From Bifidobacterium saimiriisciurei (GTDB lineage: Bacteria > Actinomycetota > Actinomycetes > Actinomycetales > Bifidobacteriaceae): a stretch of DNA of 64,000 nucleotides. The stretch spans positions 95,542-159,541 of the forward strand of contig NZ_WHZU01000003.1 in assembly GCF_010667655.1 (NCBI RefSeq). The letters run 5' to 3'. Below the pieces are notes generated by a model. It was not told the DNA's origin. It worked only from the letters and a program-made list of their open reading frames with translations, and ran no database searches. Position 1 is the first letter of the stretch. Each line of letters begins with the position of its first letter. Positions 43,635 through 52,936 of this stretch are shown one piece after another. The position numbers were made by a program, and so were the translations under genes.

Positions 43635-44651
43635 TTACCGGTCTACCGACGACACGGTCTGCTCACGCGCGATGTCGCTGACCGACACCTCGTTCTTCGC
43701 GGAAGGGATCATGGCGATTGCAGCACCGACCAAGGCAACCAGTGCACCGGCCACGGTGATTCCATATACATGATTGCCGAGCGCAGGCACCAGCCAATCA
43801 ATCAACACCGAACCAATCAGCTGACCAGCAGTGGACGCCAGACCAAGCAGCAACAAGCCAAGGCCACGAACCAGCAAAGCCATCAGCGCAATGGACAGCA
43901 ATCCGAGAGGACCGCCAAGATACATCCACCACGTCTTCGGCAGGTGGAAGGAAACAGCACCGGTAAGCACACGGACGAGCAGTACACTACCGAGCACGCA
44001 GAAACCAACGATGAAGTTCCAAGTGATGGAGACCAGCATAGATCCGGTCTCTCGGGCCACCGCAGAATTACCGGCCGGCTGCCAGCCCGCAAGCAGACCG
44101 GCAAGGAACGGCAGAACGGCAAGTGCAATCACCGACGGAGCCTGCCAATTCGGCAGCACCACCAGAATCGTAGCAACGATAGCCAGCACAGCACCGAGGA
44201 TTCGAGGGAAATTGAATGGCTGCTTGACGTCGACGCCAATACCGAGGCGATCGCACAGCAAACCCGAAAGCACCATGCCGGAAATTAGCGTGGTCTGGAA
44301 AGTAGCGACACCCAGCACCGATGCTGAAGCTCCCTCGGAGAACACCACCATCGCCCCGCAGCAACCGGCAAGCCAATTCCACCAAGGAATCGACCGAGAA
44401 GTAATCTTTCCAGGAATCGAAGCGAACTGCTGACGTGTAGAGCTACGAGCCAAAATGATGATAATCATCACCACTAATCCGGATCCGAATGACACCACCG
44501 CAGAAGCGTTGCCATCACCAAGCTCCTTGCCCACTTGCCCGTTTACGGCAGACTGCATGGGGGAAAGCATACCCGCGAGCACGGTGGCAAGGAACAGCAG
44601 CGGAACCGCAACCGACTTACCACCGTTAAGCGACGAAGATGAATTGGACAT
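43635..44651 (-). CDS. DMT-superfamily transporter with two fused YdcZ (DUF606) domains
   Basis: This 338-aa protein has about ten hydrophobic helices. The two halves are each related to the roughly 150-aa YdcZ family: AVNGQVGKELGDGNASAVVSF near residue 33 and GNSAVARETGSMLVSITWNF near 195 are equivalent segments. Most YdcZ proteins are separate short polypeptides that dimerise, and here they are fused. Substrates are unknown. AAGAAGAAG precedes the ATG. It probably moves the substrate or product of the adjacent Ntn amidase (inference). Confidence 0.8.
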   Translation of the reverse strand: MSNSSSSLNGGKSVAVPLLFLATVLAGMLSPMQSAVNGQVGKELGDGNASAVVSFGSGLVVMIIIILARSSTRQQFASIPGKITSRSIPWWNWLAGCCGAMVVFSEGASASVLGVATFQTTLISGMVLSGLLCDRLGIGVDVKQPFNFPRILGAVLAIVATILVVLPNWQAPSVIALAVLPFLAGLLAGWQPAGNSAVARETGSMLVSITWNFIVGFCVLGSVLLVRVLTGAVSFHLPKTWWMYLGGPLGLLSIALMALLVRGLGLLLLGLASTAGQLIGSVLIDWLVPALGNHVYGITVAGALVALVGAAIAMIPSAKNEVSVSDIAREQTVSSVDR

Positions 44652-44735
44652 GATCTTCTTCTTTCAATTGATTAGATGATTAATGCATGGAACGTTTTGA
44701 AGTCGAATGGAAATGAAAGGTTTTACGAAGTCGGC

Positions 44736-45479
44736 CTATAGGGTACCGGCCAGCCAATCGATGCAGCGGGAGAAGAATGGCCCATATCCCGACCAATCCA
44801 TGAATTCCTCGGATGCCCAATGAGGCGCAATATCAGTGGTATAAGCAAGGGACCGTCCTTTCCCATACGTTCCCGTAATCAGCAGCGGATTATCATCCAC
44901 CGTCATCAGTACATGGCTGTCACTTTTCGGAGTCACCTTCTGATATCCAAGAATTCGAGGGAACTCCCCCAATCCATCGCAAATCACATTGGCCCCGACT
45001 TCCTTTGGATTGATTCCCTGCGGTGCCTCGACGCGATCATCATAGGGCAGAATCTCAACCGGCAGAACCTCCTCCACCGGAGTACCGCGATAATGGGCCT
45101 TGCCCTCGAACCCAGCAAACGAAAGATAGCCACCGGCCATCATCAGGGAGCCACCGTCCCTCACCCAATCACGCAGCAGCATCATACGATTGAAAGAAGG
45201 CCTTCCCAAGGCAAATACGCCATTAGACAGCACAAGCGAATTGGAACCGATGTCGGAAAGAATCACCACGTCATATCGATCGAGCTCATCGCGAGTCCAC
45301 GGAAAATGCTCAGGAACGTCGTGAGCCAGAAGGTGAGTGATTTCATGTCCAGCGTTGCGTAGTTCACGCAACAAAACCTCGCACCCAATCTCCAGTTTGG
45401 TACTGGTAAACGAGTCATATCCCTTAAATTCAGTAGTAGAGGAAATCCACGATTCCCCCGCCAAAAGAACTTTCGCCAT
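44736..45479 (-). CDS. GATase1-like / ThuA-like domain protein
   Basis: This 247-aa protein resembles the glutamine-amidotransferase-like family PF07090. It starts KVLLAGESWI and has DRYDVVILSDIGSN near residue 90, GGSLMMAGGYLSFAG at the elbow position near 135, and LAYTTDIAPHW near the end. The nucleophile Cys of true class I amidotransferases is absent from this region. The family often accompanies carbohydrate genes but its reaction is not established. First gene of a three-gene minus-strand run, divergent from a LacI regulator. Confidence 0.7.
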   Translation of the reverse strand: MAKVLLAGESWISSTTEFKGYDSFTSTKLEIGCEVLLRELRNAGHEITHLLAHDVPEHFPWTRDELDRYDVVILSDIGSNSLVLSNGVFALGRPSFNRMMLLRDWVRDGGSLMMAGGYLSFAGFEGKAHYRGTPVEEVLPVEILPYDDRVEAPQGINPKEVGANVICDGLGEFPRILGYQKVTPKSDSHVLMTVDDNPLLITGTYGKGRSLAYTTDIAPHWASEEFMDWSGYGPFFSRCIDWLAGTL

Positions 45480-45774
45480 ATCAACTTCCTTTCATCATTG
45501 ATTGCGTTGATATCACATCATATTGCGTTTCATTGCGCAACGTTGTCTTTAATGTAACTGCTATATTTCCAGCAATCAACGCAACGGCGTGTCGCCTCAT
45601 GGCGCATCGATGCGCAAAATTTACGCAACGAAAATGGCAAAAAACAAACTCCCCCCTACCACCACGAGATACACTGGGAAAACAAAACGAATCGTTGCCC
45701 CTCGCTCGTCGCAGTGCGGTCACACGATGTCGAACCAACAACGTCGGAACAACAGAATTGATGAGGTCAGTGCA
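45480..45774. promoter_or_regulatory. LacI operator cluster between GATase1-like gene and LacI regulator
   Basis: Multiple TTGCGT/ACGCAA half-sites occur: ATTGCGTT at 45501 and 45522, ATTGCGCAACG at 45532-45542, CAACGCAACG near 45578, and TGCGCAAAATTTACGCAA at 45611-45628. Their density in a divergent gap next to a LacI gene is strong circumstantial evidence for autoregulated operators. Confidence 0.65.
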
Positions 45775-46851
45775 ATGGCATCGCTCTCGCAAGTGGCCAG
45801 ACAGGCCGGGGTATCAGCTTCTACGGTATCCCGCTATTTCCGCGGACAGCTTTCCATCAAGACCGAAACCGCTGAAAAGATCCGTCAGGCCGCAAACGAA
45901 CTCGGATATTCGTCCCCTTCTTTCCCCCTGGATGAAACCACCGAGACAAAAACGCCTCCACTCAATCGACCCGTCATCGAGCACACCGCCAGCCCATCAA
46001 TTGGACACGACATAGCCTTGATAGTCCCGGAACTCACCAACCCGTTCTATGCATCCCTATGTGAGGCCATCGCCGCACAAGCTCAGGCAGGCAATCATAC
46101 GTTGGAAATCATGGTTTCAGGTCGACAGCCCAGCACTGAATCCAGACTGGTGAACCACGTCATCGAATCCAAAAAATTCGATGGGCTAATCTATGCCGGA
46201 ATGCATCGCACCAATCGCGCACTGAATCATCTGGCCACCTCGCCAATCAGATTGGTTCTGCTTGACGAGGATATAACCATCCCTACACAGTCTCATCCGA
46301 ATATCGTCACCGTGGATAATTATTCTGGAGCCTATCAGGCGACGTCGTATCTTATTTCACTGGGGCATCGCCGCATTGCCCACATCGCCGGACCGACGAT
46401 GTTGAGCACCACCACGGAACGTCTGCGCGGATACCAAGCCGCATTGGAGAACGCCGGAATCCCTTATGATCCACAGCTCGTATTCTCAGGCCCTTACACT
46501 GAAGAATATGGCGCCAGTGTACTGACATATTTAACTCAGCCCGAAAATCGCCCAACTGCGGTATTCGCCGGATCCGACATCGTGGCAATCGGCCTGATCT
46601 CCGTGTGCAAACAGTATGGCATCTCCATCCCGCAGGATCTTTCCGTGGTCGGATGCGACGGCATTCGTACCGGCAAGTGGCTACGCCCCAGCCTCACCAC
46701 ACTCACCCAGCCCATCGACGACATGGCAATCGCCGCACTGAATCTACTGTTCCGAGACAACGACGAAGTCACACCCTCGAAACGGGGAGACAGCATACGT
46801 CTGCCTCTGACATTAACGATTCGAGAATCCGCAGTGCCACGGAACGAATAA
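45775..46851 (+). CDS. LacI-family transcriptional regulator
   Basis: This 358-aa protein has its HTH at the extreme N-terminus (SLSQVARQAGVSASTVSRYF), which argues for the ATG at 45775 (GAGG upstream) over an upstream in-frame ATG at 45589. The ligand-binding domain contains HDIALIVPELTNPFYA and the usual VVGCDGIRTGKWLRPSLTTL near the end. GC is lower than in the flanking core genes. It probably represses the divergent GATase1-like/DMT/Ntn-amidase run. Confidence 0.9.
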   Translation: MASLSQVARQAGVSASTVSRYFRGQLSIKTETAEKIRQAANELGYSSPSFPLDETTETKTPPLNRPVIEHTASPSIGHDIALIVPELTNPFYASLCEAIAAQAQAGNHTLEIMVSGRQPSTESRLVNHVIESKKFDGLIYAGMHRTNRALNHLATSPIRLVLLDEDITIPTQSHPNIVTVDNYSGAYQATSYLISLGHRRIAHIAGPTMLSTTTERLRGYQAALENAGIPYDPQLVFSGPYTEEYGASVLTYLTQPENRPTAVFAGSDIVAIGLISVCKQYGISIPQDLSVVGCDGIRTGKWLRPSLTTLTQPIDDMAIAALNLLFRDNDEVTPSKRGDSIRLPLTLTIRESAVPRNE

Positions 46852-47070
46852 TGATACCGGCAAGATCAGCCATTGGAATCTGTAAGCCTGTCCATATTTC
46901 TGCAAATGCCAGACACCAATACAAGAAAAATACCGTCTTCGCAGTTAATGAGGATAACGGCCGCAAGCCATCAAATTGACCTGACTGGCCAGATTACACC
47001 AACCGCAAATGGCAGAAATATGAGAGAATAAGTCGAAGTATGTTTTTACTTATGGCCAGGGAGGTGAAAT

Positions 47071-47364
47071 ATGACATCAGTTGCTGCATCACGTATCACC
47101 CCGACACCGATGATGGAGAATCTCGACGATTCTACACTCTACGACGTGTTCTTTGAGAGCGGGACTATGCTTGGCGGCTACCTACAGTCGCTTATGGACT
47201 CAGCTGAGGCCTCCAATGATGATGATGCATATCGCCGCTGGTTTGCGGAAAGCCTTGAGCTGAATCGTCATCGGATGAATACCAAGCATTCGGATAGAGA
47301 AGAGCAAATCAGGCTCAAGCGCGAATGGGATGATCGCCGACGTTACCTGAAGACGCTGCTATGA
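47071..47364 (+). CDS. Putative antitoxin partner of the zeta toxin
   Basis: This 97-aa hydrophilic, mostly helical protein follows a strong ribosome binding site (GGGAGGTG). It is acidic and overlaps the toxin start by 4 nt (ATGA). The TLYDVFFESGTMLGGYLQSL stretch and the charged C-terminus resemble small epsilon/PezA-like neutralising partners without an HTH. Function is assigned only from the coupled zeta gene. Confidence 0.6.
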   Translation: MTSVAASRITPTPMMENLDDSTLYDVFFESGTMLGGYLQSLMDSAEASNDDDAYRRWFAESLELNRHRMNTKHSDREEQIRLKREWDDRRRYLKTLL

Positions 47365-48243
47365 ACGACGACTTCGTGCTTTCGCGTTGGAAGAAGCGTA
47401 TTCTTCCAACGATTGCCGCCAGTTGCGAAAAATCCGCAGAGCCAGTAACCATTTTCATCGGCGGCCAACCCGGTTCAGGAAAAACACGTACACAAATTAT
47501 TATGCGACAGCGATATTCGCATAACACTGTTCTGCCCATCATCGGCGATGATTTTCGCCAATACCATCCCCAGTACCGAGAACTGCTGGAAAATCATCCG
47601 CTAGACATGCCTGACGTCACAGCCGATGCCGCCGGCGCATGGAGGTATGACGGTCCAATACACCAACGAAAACGGCATATCCTCCATTATCGAAGGCACC
47701 TGGAGGAATGCATCCACCGTACTCAATGAAGCCCGACGAGCAAAGGCCATGGGACGAATCACCCATGCCGTATTGGTCGCCGTCCCTCCGACGCTCAGCC
47801 GTCTTGGCATTCTCTCCCGTTTCTACTTCGATATGGCCAACGGGCACGAGGCTCGATGGACCCCTCCGAAAGCACATGAAAACACTGTCGTCGCACTGAT
47901 GGAAAACGTTCCGTTAATCGCTTCCAGCGGATTATTCCACCGCTTTACGGTATTAAATCGATCCGGATCCGAACTCTATGACGGTTTCAATCCATCTGCG
48001 TTCGTGGAAAGCTGGAGCCGAGAATTTCGTCGCGCCCTCGACGCCACCGAGAAGCAATCGATTCAAAGAACCCTGCTCCAGCTCATACTCCTGCATGAAC
48101 GGTTCACCCCTGAAGAGACCGAAGCCGCAGACATGATGCTGAAAATAAAGTACGCTGCATTCGGATACCCGAACGCGACTCCATCCAGCCTCCCTTACCT
48201 GACTTCAATGGATGAACTCAAAGACTGGGCCGATCGACAATAA
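47361..48243 (+). pseudogene. Zeta-toxin kinase, disrupted by a frameshift
   Basis: The first frame (47361-47729) encodes the zeta N-terminus with Walker A IFIGGQPGSGKT (residues 32-42) and the acidic motif IIGDDFRQYHP. The family sequence then continues in the +1 frame (about 47647-48243) with ISSIIEGTWRN and the rest of the kinase fold. The break falls near 47640-47655, where one extra base would explain it. Joined, the product would be about 294 aa, the normal zeta length. Intact zeta kinases phosphorylate UDP-N-acetylamino sugars and block wall synthesis. The antitoxin frame upstream is intact. Confidence 0.8.
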
Positions 48244-48247
48244 AAAG

Positions 48248-48275
48248 CGGACTTCTCTCAGTCGAGAGAAGTCCG
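48248..48275. terminator. Bidirectional terminator
   Basis: CGGACTTCTCTC pairs perfectly with GAGAGAAGTCCG around AGTC. On the minus strand CTTTTTA follows, suiting the L-fuconate dehydratase-type gene. It lies directly after the zeta remnant. Confidence 0.88.
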
Positions 48276-48305
48276 TCAGTCATTCGTTGACAGCCCCGCC
48301 GTCGG

Positions 48306-49589
48306 TCAGCCTTTGTAGAGGTATTTCTCGGCGGTCTCGAGGGTCATCTCGGTGCCGTTGCCGGGCGCGGTCGGGGCCATGTAGTTGCCGTTGCGGATCA
48401 CGGTGGGGTGCACGAAGTGCTCGTGCTGGTTGTCCACGTACTCGATCATGCGGCCCTCGGTCGTGCCCGACACGGCCACGTAGTCGAACATCGCGAAGTG
48501 GCACACCGCCTCGCACAGGCCCACGCCGCCCGCGTGCGGGCACACCGGCTTGTTGAACTTCCTGGCCAGCAGGTACTCCAGCACGATCTCCTGGGGGCCC
48601 GCCACACGGGTCGCGTCGATCTGCATGATGCCGAACGCGTTGGCCTGCAGGTACTGCTTGAACATGATGCGGCTCTGCATCTGCTCGCCCGTGGCCACCG
48701 GGATCGGGTTGATCGCCCGGGCGATGGTCGCGTGCCCGATCACGTCGTCCGGGCTGGTGGGCTCCTCCACCCACGCCAGGTCGAACTCGTGGAACCGGTT
48801 GATCCACTCGATCGCGGTGGGCACGTCCCACACCTGGTTCGCGTCCACCGCCAGACGCACGTCCGGGCCGATCGCCTCGCGCGCCAGGGCCAGGCGGCGC
48901 AGGTCGTCGTCCACGTTCTGGCCGACCTTGAGCTTGATCTGCCTGAAGCCCTTGACCTGGCTCTCCTCCCTGGCCAGCGCCACCATCTTCTCGTCCGAGT
49001 AGCCCAGCCAGCCTGCCGCGGTCGAATAGCCCGGGTAGCCGGTCTCGAGCAGATGCTCGATGCGCTCGGCCTTGCCCCTCTGCCCGGCCCTGAGGATCTC
49101 GACGGCCTCCTCGGGGGTCAGCGCGTCGGTCATGTACCGGAAGTCCAGCGTGGAGACCAGCTCCTCCGGCTCCATCTCCGCCAGCAGACGCCACAGCGGC
49201 TTGCCGGCGCGCTTGGCCTTGATGTCCCACAATGCGGAGAGCACCGCGCCGATGGCCATGTGCTCCACGCCCTTCTCCGGGCCCAGCCAGCGCAGCTGGG
49301 AGTCATGGACGAACAGGTCCCACGCCCTCTTCATGTCGTCCAGCAACGGCTCGACCTCCATGCCGACCAGACGCTCGCCCATCGACTCGATCGCCTTGCA
49401 CACCACGTCGTTGCCGCGGCCGATCGTGAACACGAAGCCCACGCCCTTGATTCCATCGTCCGCATCCGTGTGGATCTCCACATACGCCGACGAGTAATCC
49501 GGATCCGGGTTCATCGCATCCGAACCCGACAACGTGTTCGACGTCGGAAAACGAAAATCGAATACTTTGACATCAGTAAATCTAGACAT
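48306..49589 (-). CDS. fucD: L-fuconate dehydratase (enolase superfamily)
   Basis: This 427-aa protein from the ATG at 49589 (AAGGAG upstream) has the N-terminal capping segment SGSDAMNPDPDYSSAYV typical of fuconate dehydratases. In the barrel are K219 and K221 (IKLKVG), metal ligands D249 (AVDANQ), E275 (WVEEP) and E302 (ATGEQ), and H352 in CPHAGGVGLCE. These align within one residue of the characterised Xanthomonas FucD positions as I recall them. It dehydrates L-fuconate (possibly also related aldonates) to the 2-keto-3-deoxy acid. Its GC is much higher than that of the regulator and lactonase genes just upstream. Confidence 0.88.
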   Translation of the reverse strand: MSRFTDVKVFDFRFPTSNTLSGSDAMNPDPDYSSAYVEIHTDADDGIKGVGFVFTIGRGNDVVCKAIESMGERLVGMEVEPLLDDMKRAWDLFVHDSQLRWLGPEKGVEHMAIGAVLSALWDIKAKRAGKPLWRLLAEMEPEELVSTLDFRYMTDALTPEEAVEILRAGQRGKAERIEHLLETGYPGYSTAAGWLGYSDEKMVALAREESQVKGFRQIKLKVGQNVDDDLRRLALAREAIGPDVRLAVDANQVWDVPTAIEWINRFHEFDLAWVEEPTSPDDVIGHATIARAINPIPVATGEQMQSRIMFKQYLQANAFGIMQIDATRVAGPQEIVLEYLLARKFNKPVCPHAGGVGLCEAVCHFAMFDYVAVSGTTEGRMIEYVDNQHEHFVHPTVIRNGNYMAPTAPGNGTEMTLETAEKYLYKG

Positions 49590-49647
49590 AAAACGGCTCC
49601 TTTGCCTAAAGACAAGCGAAGCCAGCATGTTGTAAAAAGGCTTCGCT

Positions 49648-50310
49648 TTACAAACTGAAATATTCGTGTTTGAAATCGCCAAGAAGTCCGTAGCTTTCCC
49701 TTGAATGTCGCAGATGCTCCTGCAGCGCAATCACAGCACCGTCAAGGTCCCCGTCGATTGCCCTATCAAGGATTGCCACATGCTCGCGGCAGGATTCCAG
49801 CACACGTTCGCTGCGCAGAGTGGAGGTAAGCGCCCTCATACGCTGATTCTGAGTCATCAGCCGACGCATGGTATCGCTCAGATAATCATTGTCGGCTTTA
49901 CCGGAAAGATATAAGTGCAATATGGTATCGAAATCTTCAGTGGATTGTTCCACCCGGGAATCACCATCATCGATTTTCTTCTGCTCGTGACGTCGGAATT
50001 CTACTAACTGTTCTACATCCAGCAATGGGAATCCCTTGCGCAGCAGAAATGGTTCGAGCAGATACCGAGCCTCCATCATGTCGTTGATTCCTTTAAGGGA
50101 AATCTGGCTGACCAGTATTCCCCTCCGAGGCAGGACCTGCACCAATCCTTCCTCCACAAGACGGCGCACGGCCTCTCGGACCGGGGTGCGGCTCACCCCG
50201 TTCTCATCAGCCAACGTCTGTTCATCCAACAAATCGCCAGGGCGATACTGTCCCATGACGATTCGCTCACGAATGAACCCGTATACCACGTCCCTCTTGT
50301 TCTGCGTCAT
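49648..50310 (-). CDS. GntR-family regulator, FadR subfamily with FCD domain (copy 2)
   Basis: This 220-aa protein starts MTQNKRDVVYGFIRERIV and has the winged helix NGVSRTPVREAVRRLVEE, followed by an FCD domain with DFDTILH and CREHVAILD. It aligns along its whole length with copy 1 at 37034-37693. It likely represses the dehydratase, lactonase, transporter, dehydrogenase and aldolase genes around it until a sugar acid binds. The start is chosen by homology to copy 1. No ideal Shine-Dalgarno precedes it. Confidence 0.9.
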   Translation of the reverse strand: MTQNKRDVVYGFIRERIVMGQYRPGDLLDEQTLADENGVSRTPVREAVRRLVEEGLVQVLPRRGILVSQISLKGINDMMEARYLLEPFLLRKGFPLLDVEQLVEFRRHEQKKIDDGDSRVEQSTEDFDTILHLYLSGKADNDYLSDTMRRLMTQNQRMRALTSTLRSERVLESCREHVAILDRAIDGDLDGAVIALQEHLRHSRESYGLLGDFKHEYFSL

Positions 50311-50480
50311 ACTAGCACTATAATTTACGTCCGCTCCTTTCTCTCCGCACCAGGTGACTTGCCGAAGAATGATGCCGACGTCTTCATTCAGAGACTGCCA
50401 TCTCGCCATGCAGAGCGCCGGCATCGCGGTCGGCAGGAGGAAAGGGAAGGAACCTGCCGACCAGGGATTCAACGAATCAT

Positions 50481-51359
50481 TTACAGTGCGTAGAAGTTGG
50501 TCTTGAAGCCCTTGACACCGGCATCAACGATGAAGACGTTGCCGGCGCCGGGACCTTCCGCCAGCTCTTCGTCGGAGAGTCCATGCGTCGCCGTGGTCAC
50601 GACCATCTTGGAGAAGTCCTTGCCGACGAACACCGGGCAGGTGACTCGCTTGGCCGGGAACTTGATCTCGCGCATTTTCTCGCCGGTCTCACCGTTCCAC
50701 TGCGAAACCTTGAAGCCTCCCCAGTTGGCAATCCACAGGTTGCCGTCAGCATCGACGGTCATGCCATCGGGATTGGCGTGCTGATCCTTGAAATCGATGA
50801 GCACACGCTTGTTGGAGATCTCGCCGGTCTCGACGTCGAAATCGAACTTATAGACGGTGTACTTGCCGGAATCGATATAGAACAGGTGCTTGTTGTCGGG
50901 ACTCCAACCGAGGCCATTGGAAACGTTCACGCCCTGCAGCATCGGAGTGAACTTACCATTTTCCACACGGTAGAAGGACGCATCGAACCGCTCCTCAAAC
51001 CAGGATGCGGTACCAGCCCAGACGCGACCCTTGGCATCGCACTTACCGTCATTGAAACGGTAGGTCAGCGGGTCATGGCCATCAGGGCCACCGATGAATT
51101 CCAGTGTGGAGTCGCTGTAATCATAGAGATACACACCATCCTGAAGGCCTACGAGCACAACGCCCTTCTTCTCCGTCGGGACGATGTAGCCGACGTACTT
51201 GGGCAGCGTGCGCTTCTCGACCTCACCGGTGGCGAAATCGTAGCGGAAGATCTCCTTCTCGAAGATGTTCACCCAGTAGAGCAAGTCGTTCTTATCGTCG
51301 TAGGAGGGGCCTTCGCCGAGTCGGTTGTGGCATTCCACCAGCGTCTGCACTTCAGCCAT
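50481..51359 (-). CDS. SMP-30/gluconolactonase-family lactonase
   Basis: This 292-aa six-bladed beta-propeller has the metal-site Glu in LGEGPSYD near residue 16, the central Asn/Asp sites in VSNGLGWSPDN and NPDGMTVDADGNLWIANW, and FYIDSGKYTVYKF, all as in regucalcin-type lactonases. It would open the sugar lactone formed by the dehydrogenase at 52937. Length is standard. It lies 91 nt downstream of the MFS gene on the same strand. Confidence 0.87.
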   Translation of the reverse strand: MAEVQTLVECHNRLGEGPSYDDKNDLLYWVNIFEKEIFRYDFATGEVEKRTLPKYVGYIVPTEKKGVVLVGLQDGVYLYDYSDSTLEFIGGPDGHDPLTYRFNDGKCDAKGRVWAGTASWFEERFDASFYRVENGKFTPMLQGVNVSNGLGWSPDNKHLFYIDSGKYTVYKFDFDVETGEISNKRVLIDFKDQHANPDGMTVDADGNLWIANWGGFKVSQWNGETGEKMREIKFPAKRVTCPVFVGKDFSKMVVTTATHGLSDEELAEGPGAGNVFIVDAGVKGFKTNFYAL

Positions 51360-51450
51360 GATTATTACCTTTCATATCTGATGAATGTTGATTTGTTATT
51401 GCGGTTGTTTATTGTTATTGCGATTGATTGATGTTGTACGCGTCTGCCGT

Positions 51451-52767
51451 TCAGCCCTTGAGCTGCTGTGCCTTGAGCTTGCGACCGGCGGTTTCCTTGG
51501 CCATGAGCAGCGGGATGAACACCAGCAGGCAGGAGATGGCAAGGATGACGTAGCTGGTGGAGTAACCCCACTGGTCGATGACCCAGCCGATGACCGGGGA
51601 GACCAGGGTGCCGGAGAGGCCGTAGCCGATACCGACCAGGAAGCCGAGCGAGGAGGCCGCCTCCTTCGGTGCGGAATCGACGGTCAGGGAGTTGATGACG
51701 GCGAACGGCGCGTTACGGAACAGGCCCCAGATAATGAGCATGGCCCAAGCGGTCGGCACGCTGTTGATGAAGGTGAGACAGAACACGGTGGCTGCGAAGC
51801 CGACGGTGACGATGCCGAGAGCCGGACGACGGCCGATATGGTCGGAAACGGTGCCCCACAGAATCAGACCGAACCAACCGGTGATGCCGGAGGCGCCGGA
51901 AATCAGAGCTGCCTGTGCAAGACCGATGCCAAGGTGATCCATCAGGTACAGGGTAAGGAAGGTGGCAACGCCCATCTCCGTCCACAGGAACAGGAAGTCC
52001 ATGGTGATGGCCAGACGGATATTACGGTTCTTCAGCGAGTTGACGGCGTTCATGAACGACTGCTTGACACCGAGCTTGTTCTCCACATCCTCCTTGGAGT
52101 ACGGCTGGGTCATGCCATGCTCGTCAATCCATCCACGGACCTTCATCTCGTTCTTCTTGCTGCCGACGAGCCACTGGGCGATGATCAGCAGGATGCCGAT
52201 GGCGGGAATCCATAGGAAGGCATCGCGCCAGCCGCCATAGAGCAGAACAATCGACAGCAGGGCAGGTCCGATGAACTGGCCGAGAGGCATACCGGTGTGG
52301 TTTACACCAAGGGCGAATCCTCGGTTTTCCTTCTGCCAGAAGTCACTGACGAGAGCGACGTTGGCAGGTTCCATGGCACCTGTACCAAGTCCCATGACCA
52401 CTCGCCACAGCTGAAGGTTGAACACGCCTTTGGTGAAGAACGTGGCCAGACCGGAGATAATGGCAAGGAAGCAGCTTCCCCACCATGCCCAAGTACGCTT
52501 GTAGCCTCGACCAATGCTATCGGCGACAACGCCGATAATCGCGGCACCGAGCAGAGTGCCGATGAAGTTCAGCGAGCTGATGAAACCGCCTTGCGTGGAG
52601 TTCATGCCGAACTCCTTCATGATGGCGGGAAGCACGGTGGGCAGAATCTGTCTGTCGATGGAAATCAACAGCATGGAGCTGGTGCCGATGGCCAACATGC
52701 CCCAGGAGACCGGATGCGCCTTGGGCAACCAAGAGCTCTTGGTTTGCACTCCCTGACTATTGCTCAT
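51451..52767 (-). CDS. MFS transporter, anion:cation symporter/hexuronate-type
   Basis: This 438-aa permease has about 12 helices and a start (MLAIGTSSMLLISIDRQILP) typical of the ACS/galactonate-hexuronate group. It has ADSIGRGYKRTWAWWGS after helix 2 and DHIGRRPALGIVTVG in the second half. It would import a sugar, sugar acid or lactone for this cluster. AAAAAGGAAAG precedes the ATG at 52767. Confidence 0.85.
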   Translation of the reverse strand: MSNSQGVQTKSSWLPKAHPVSWGMLAIGTSSMLLISIDRQILPTVLPAIMKEFGMNSTQGGFISSLNFIGTLLGAAIIGVVADSIGRGYKRTWAWWGSCFLAIISGLATFFTKGVFNLQLWRVVMGLGTGAMEPANVALVSDFWQKENRGFALGVNHTGMPLGQFIGPALLSIVLLYGGWRDAFLWIPAIGILLIIAQWLVGSKKNEMKVRGWIDEHGMTQPYSKEDVENKLGVKQSFMNAVNSLKNRNIRLAITMDFLFLWTEMGVATFLTLYLMDHLGIGLAQAALISGASGITGWFGLILWGTVSDHIGRRPALGIVTVGFAATVFCLTFINSVPTAWAMLIIWGLFRNAPFAVINSLTVDSAPKEAASSLGFLVGIGYGLSGTLVSPVIGWVIDQWGYSTSYVILAISCLLVFIPLLMAKETAGRKLKAQQLKG

Positions 52768-52936
52768 ATTCTTTCCTTTTTCTCTACATCGTTGAGGAGA
52801 AATCCCATCTCCCACCGCTGGCCGCATTGCCTACTGGCGATGGGAAAAGAGGAATCGTTGTTGATGGGGAGGTCACATCAGAAGGCCTCCCCACAGGCGC
52901 TGCGAAGCATTAATTTCCGCAGCGAACACGTAGGGC

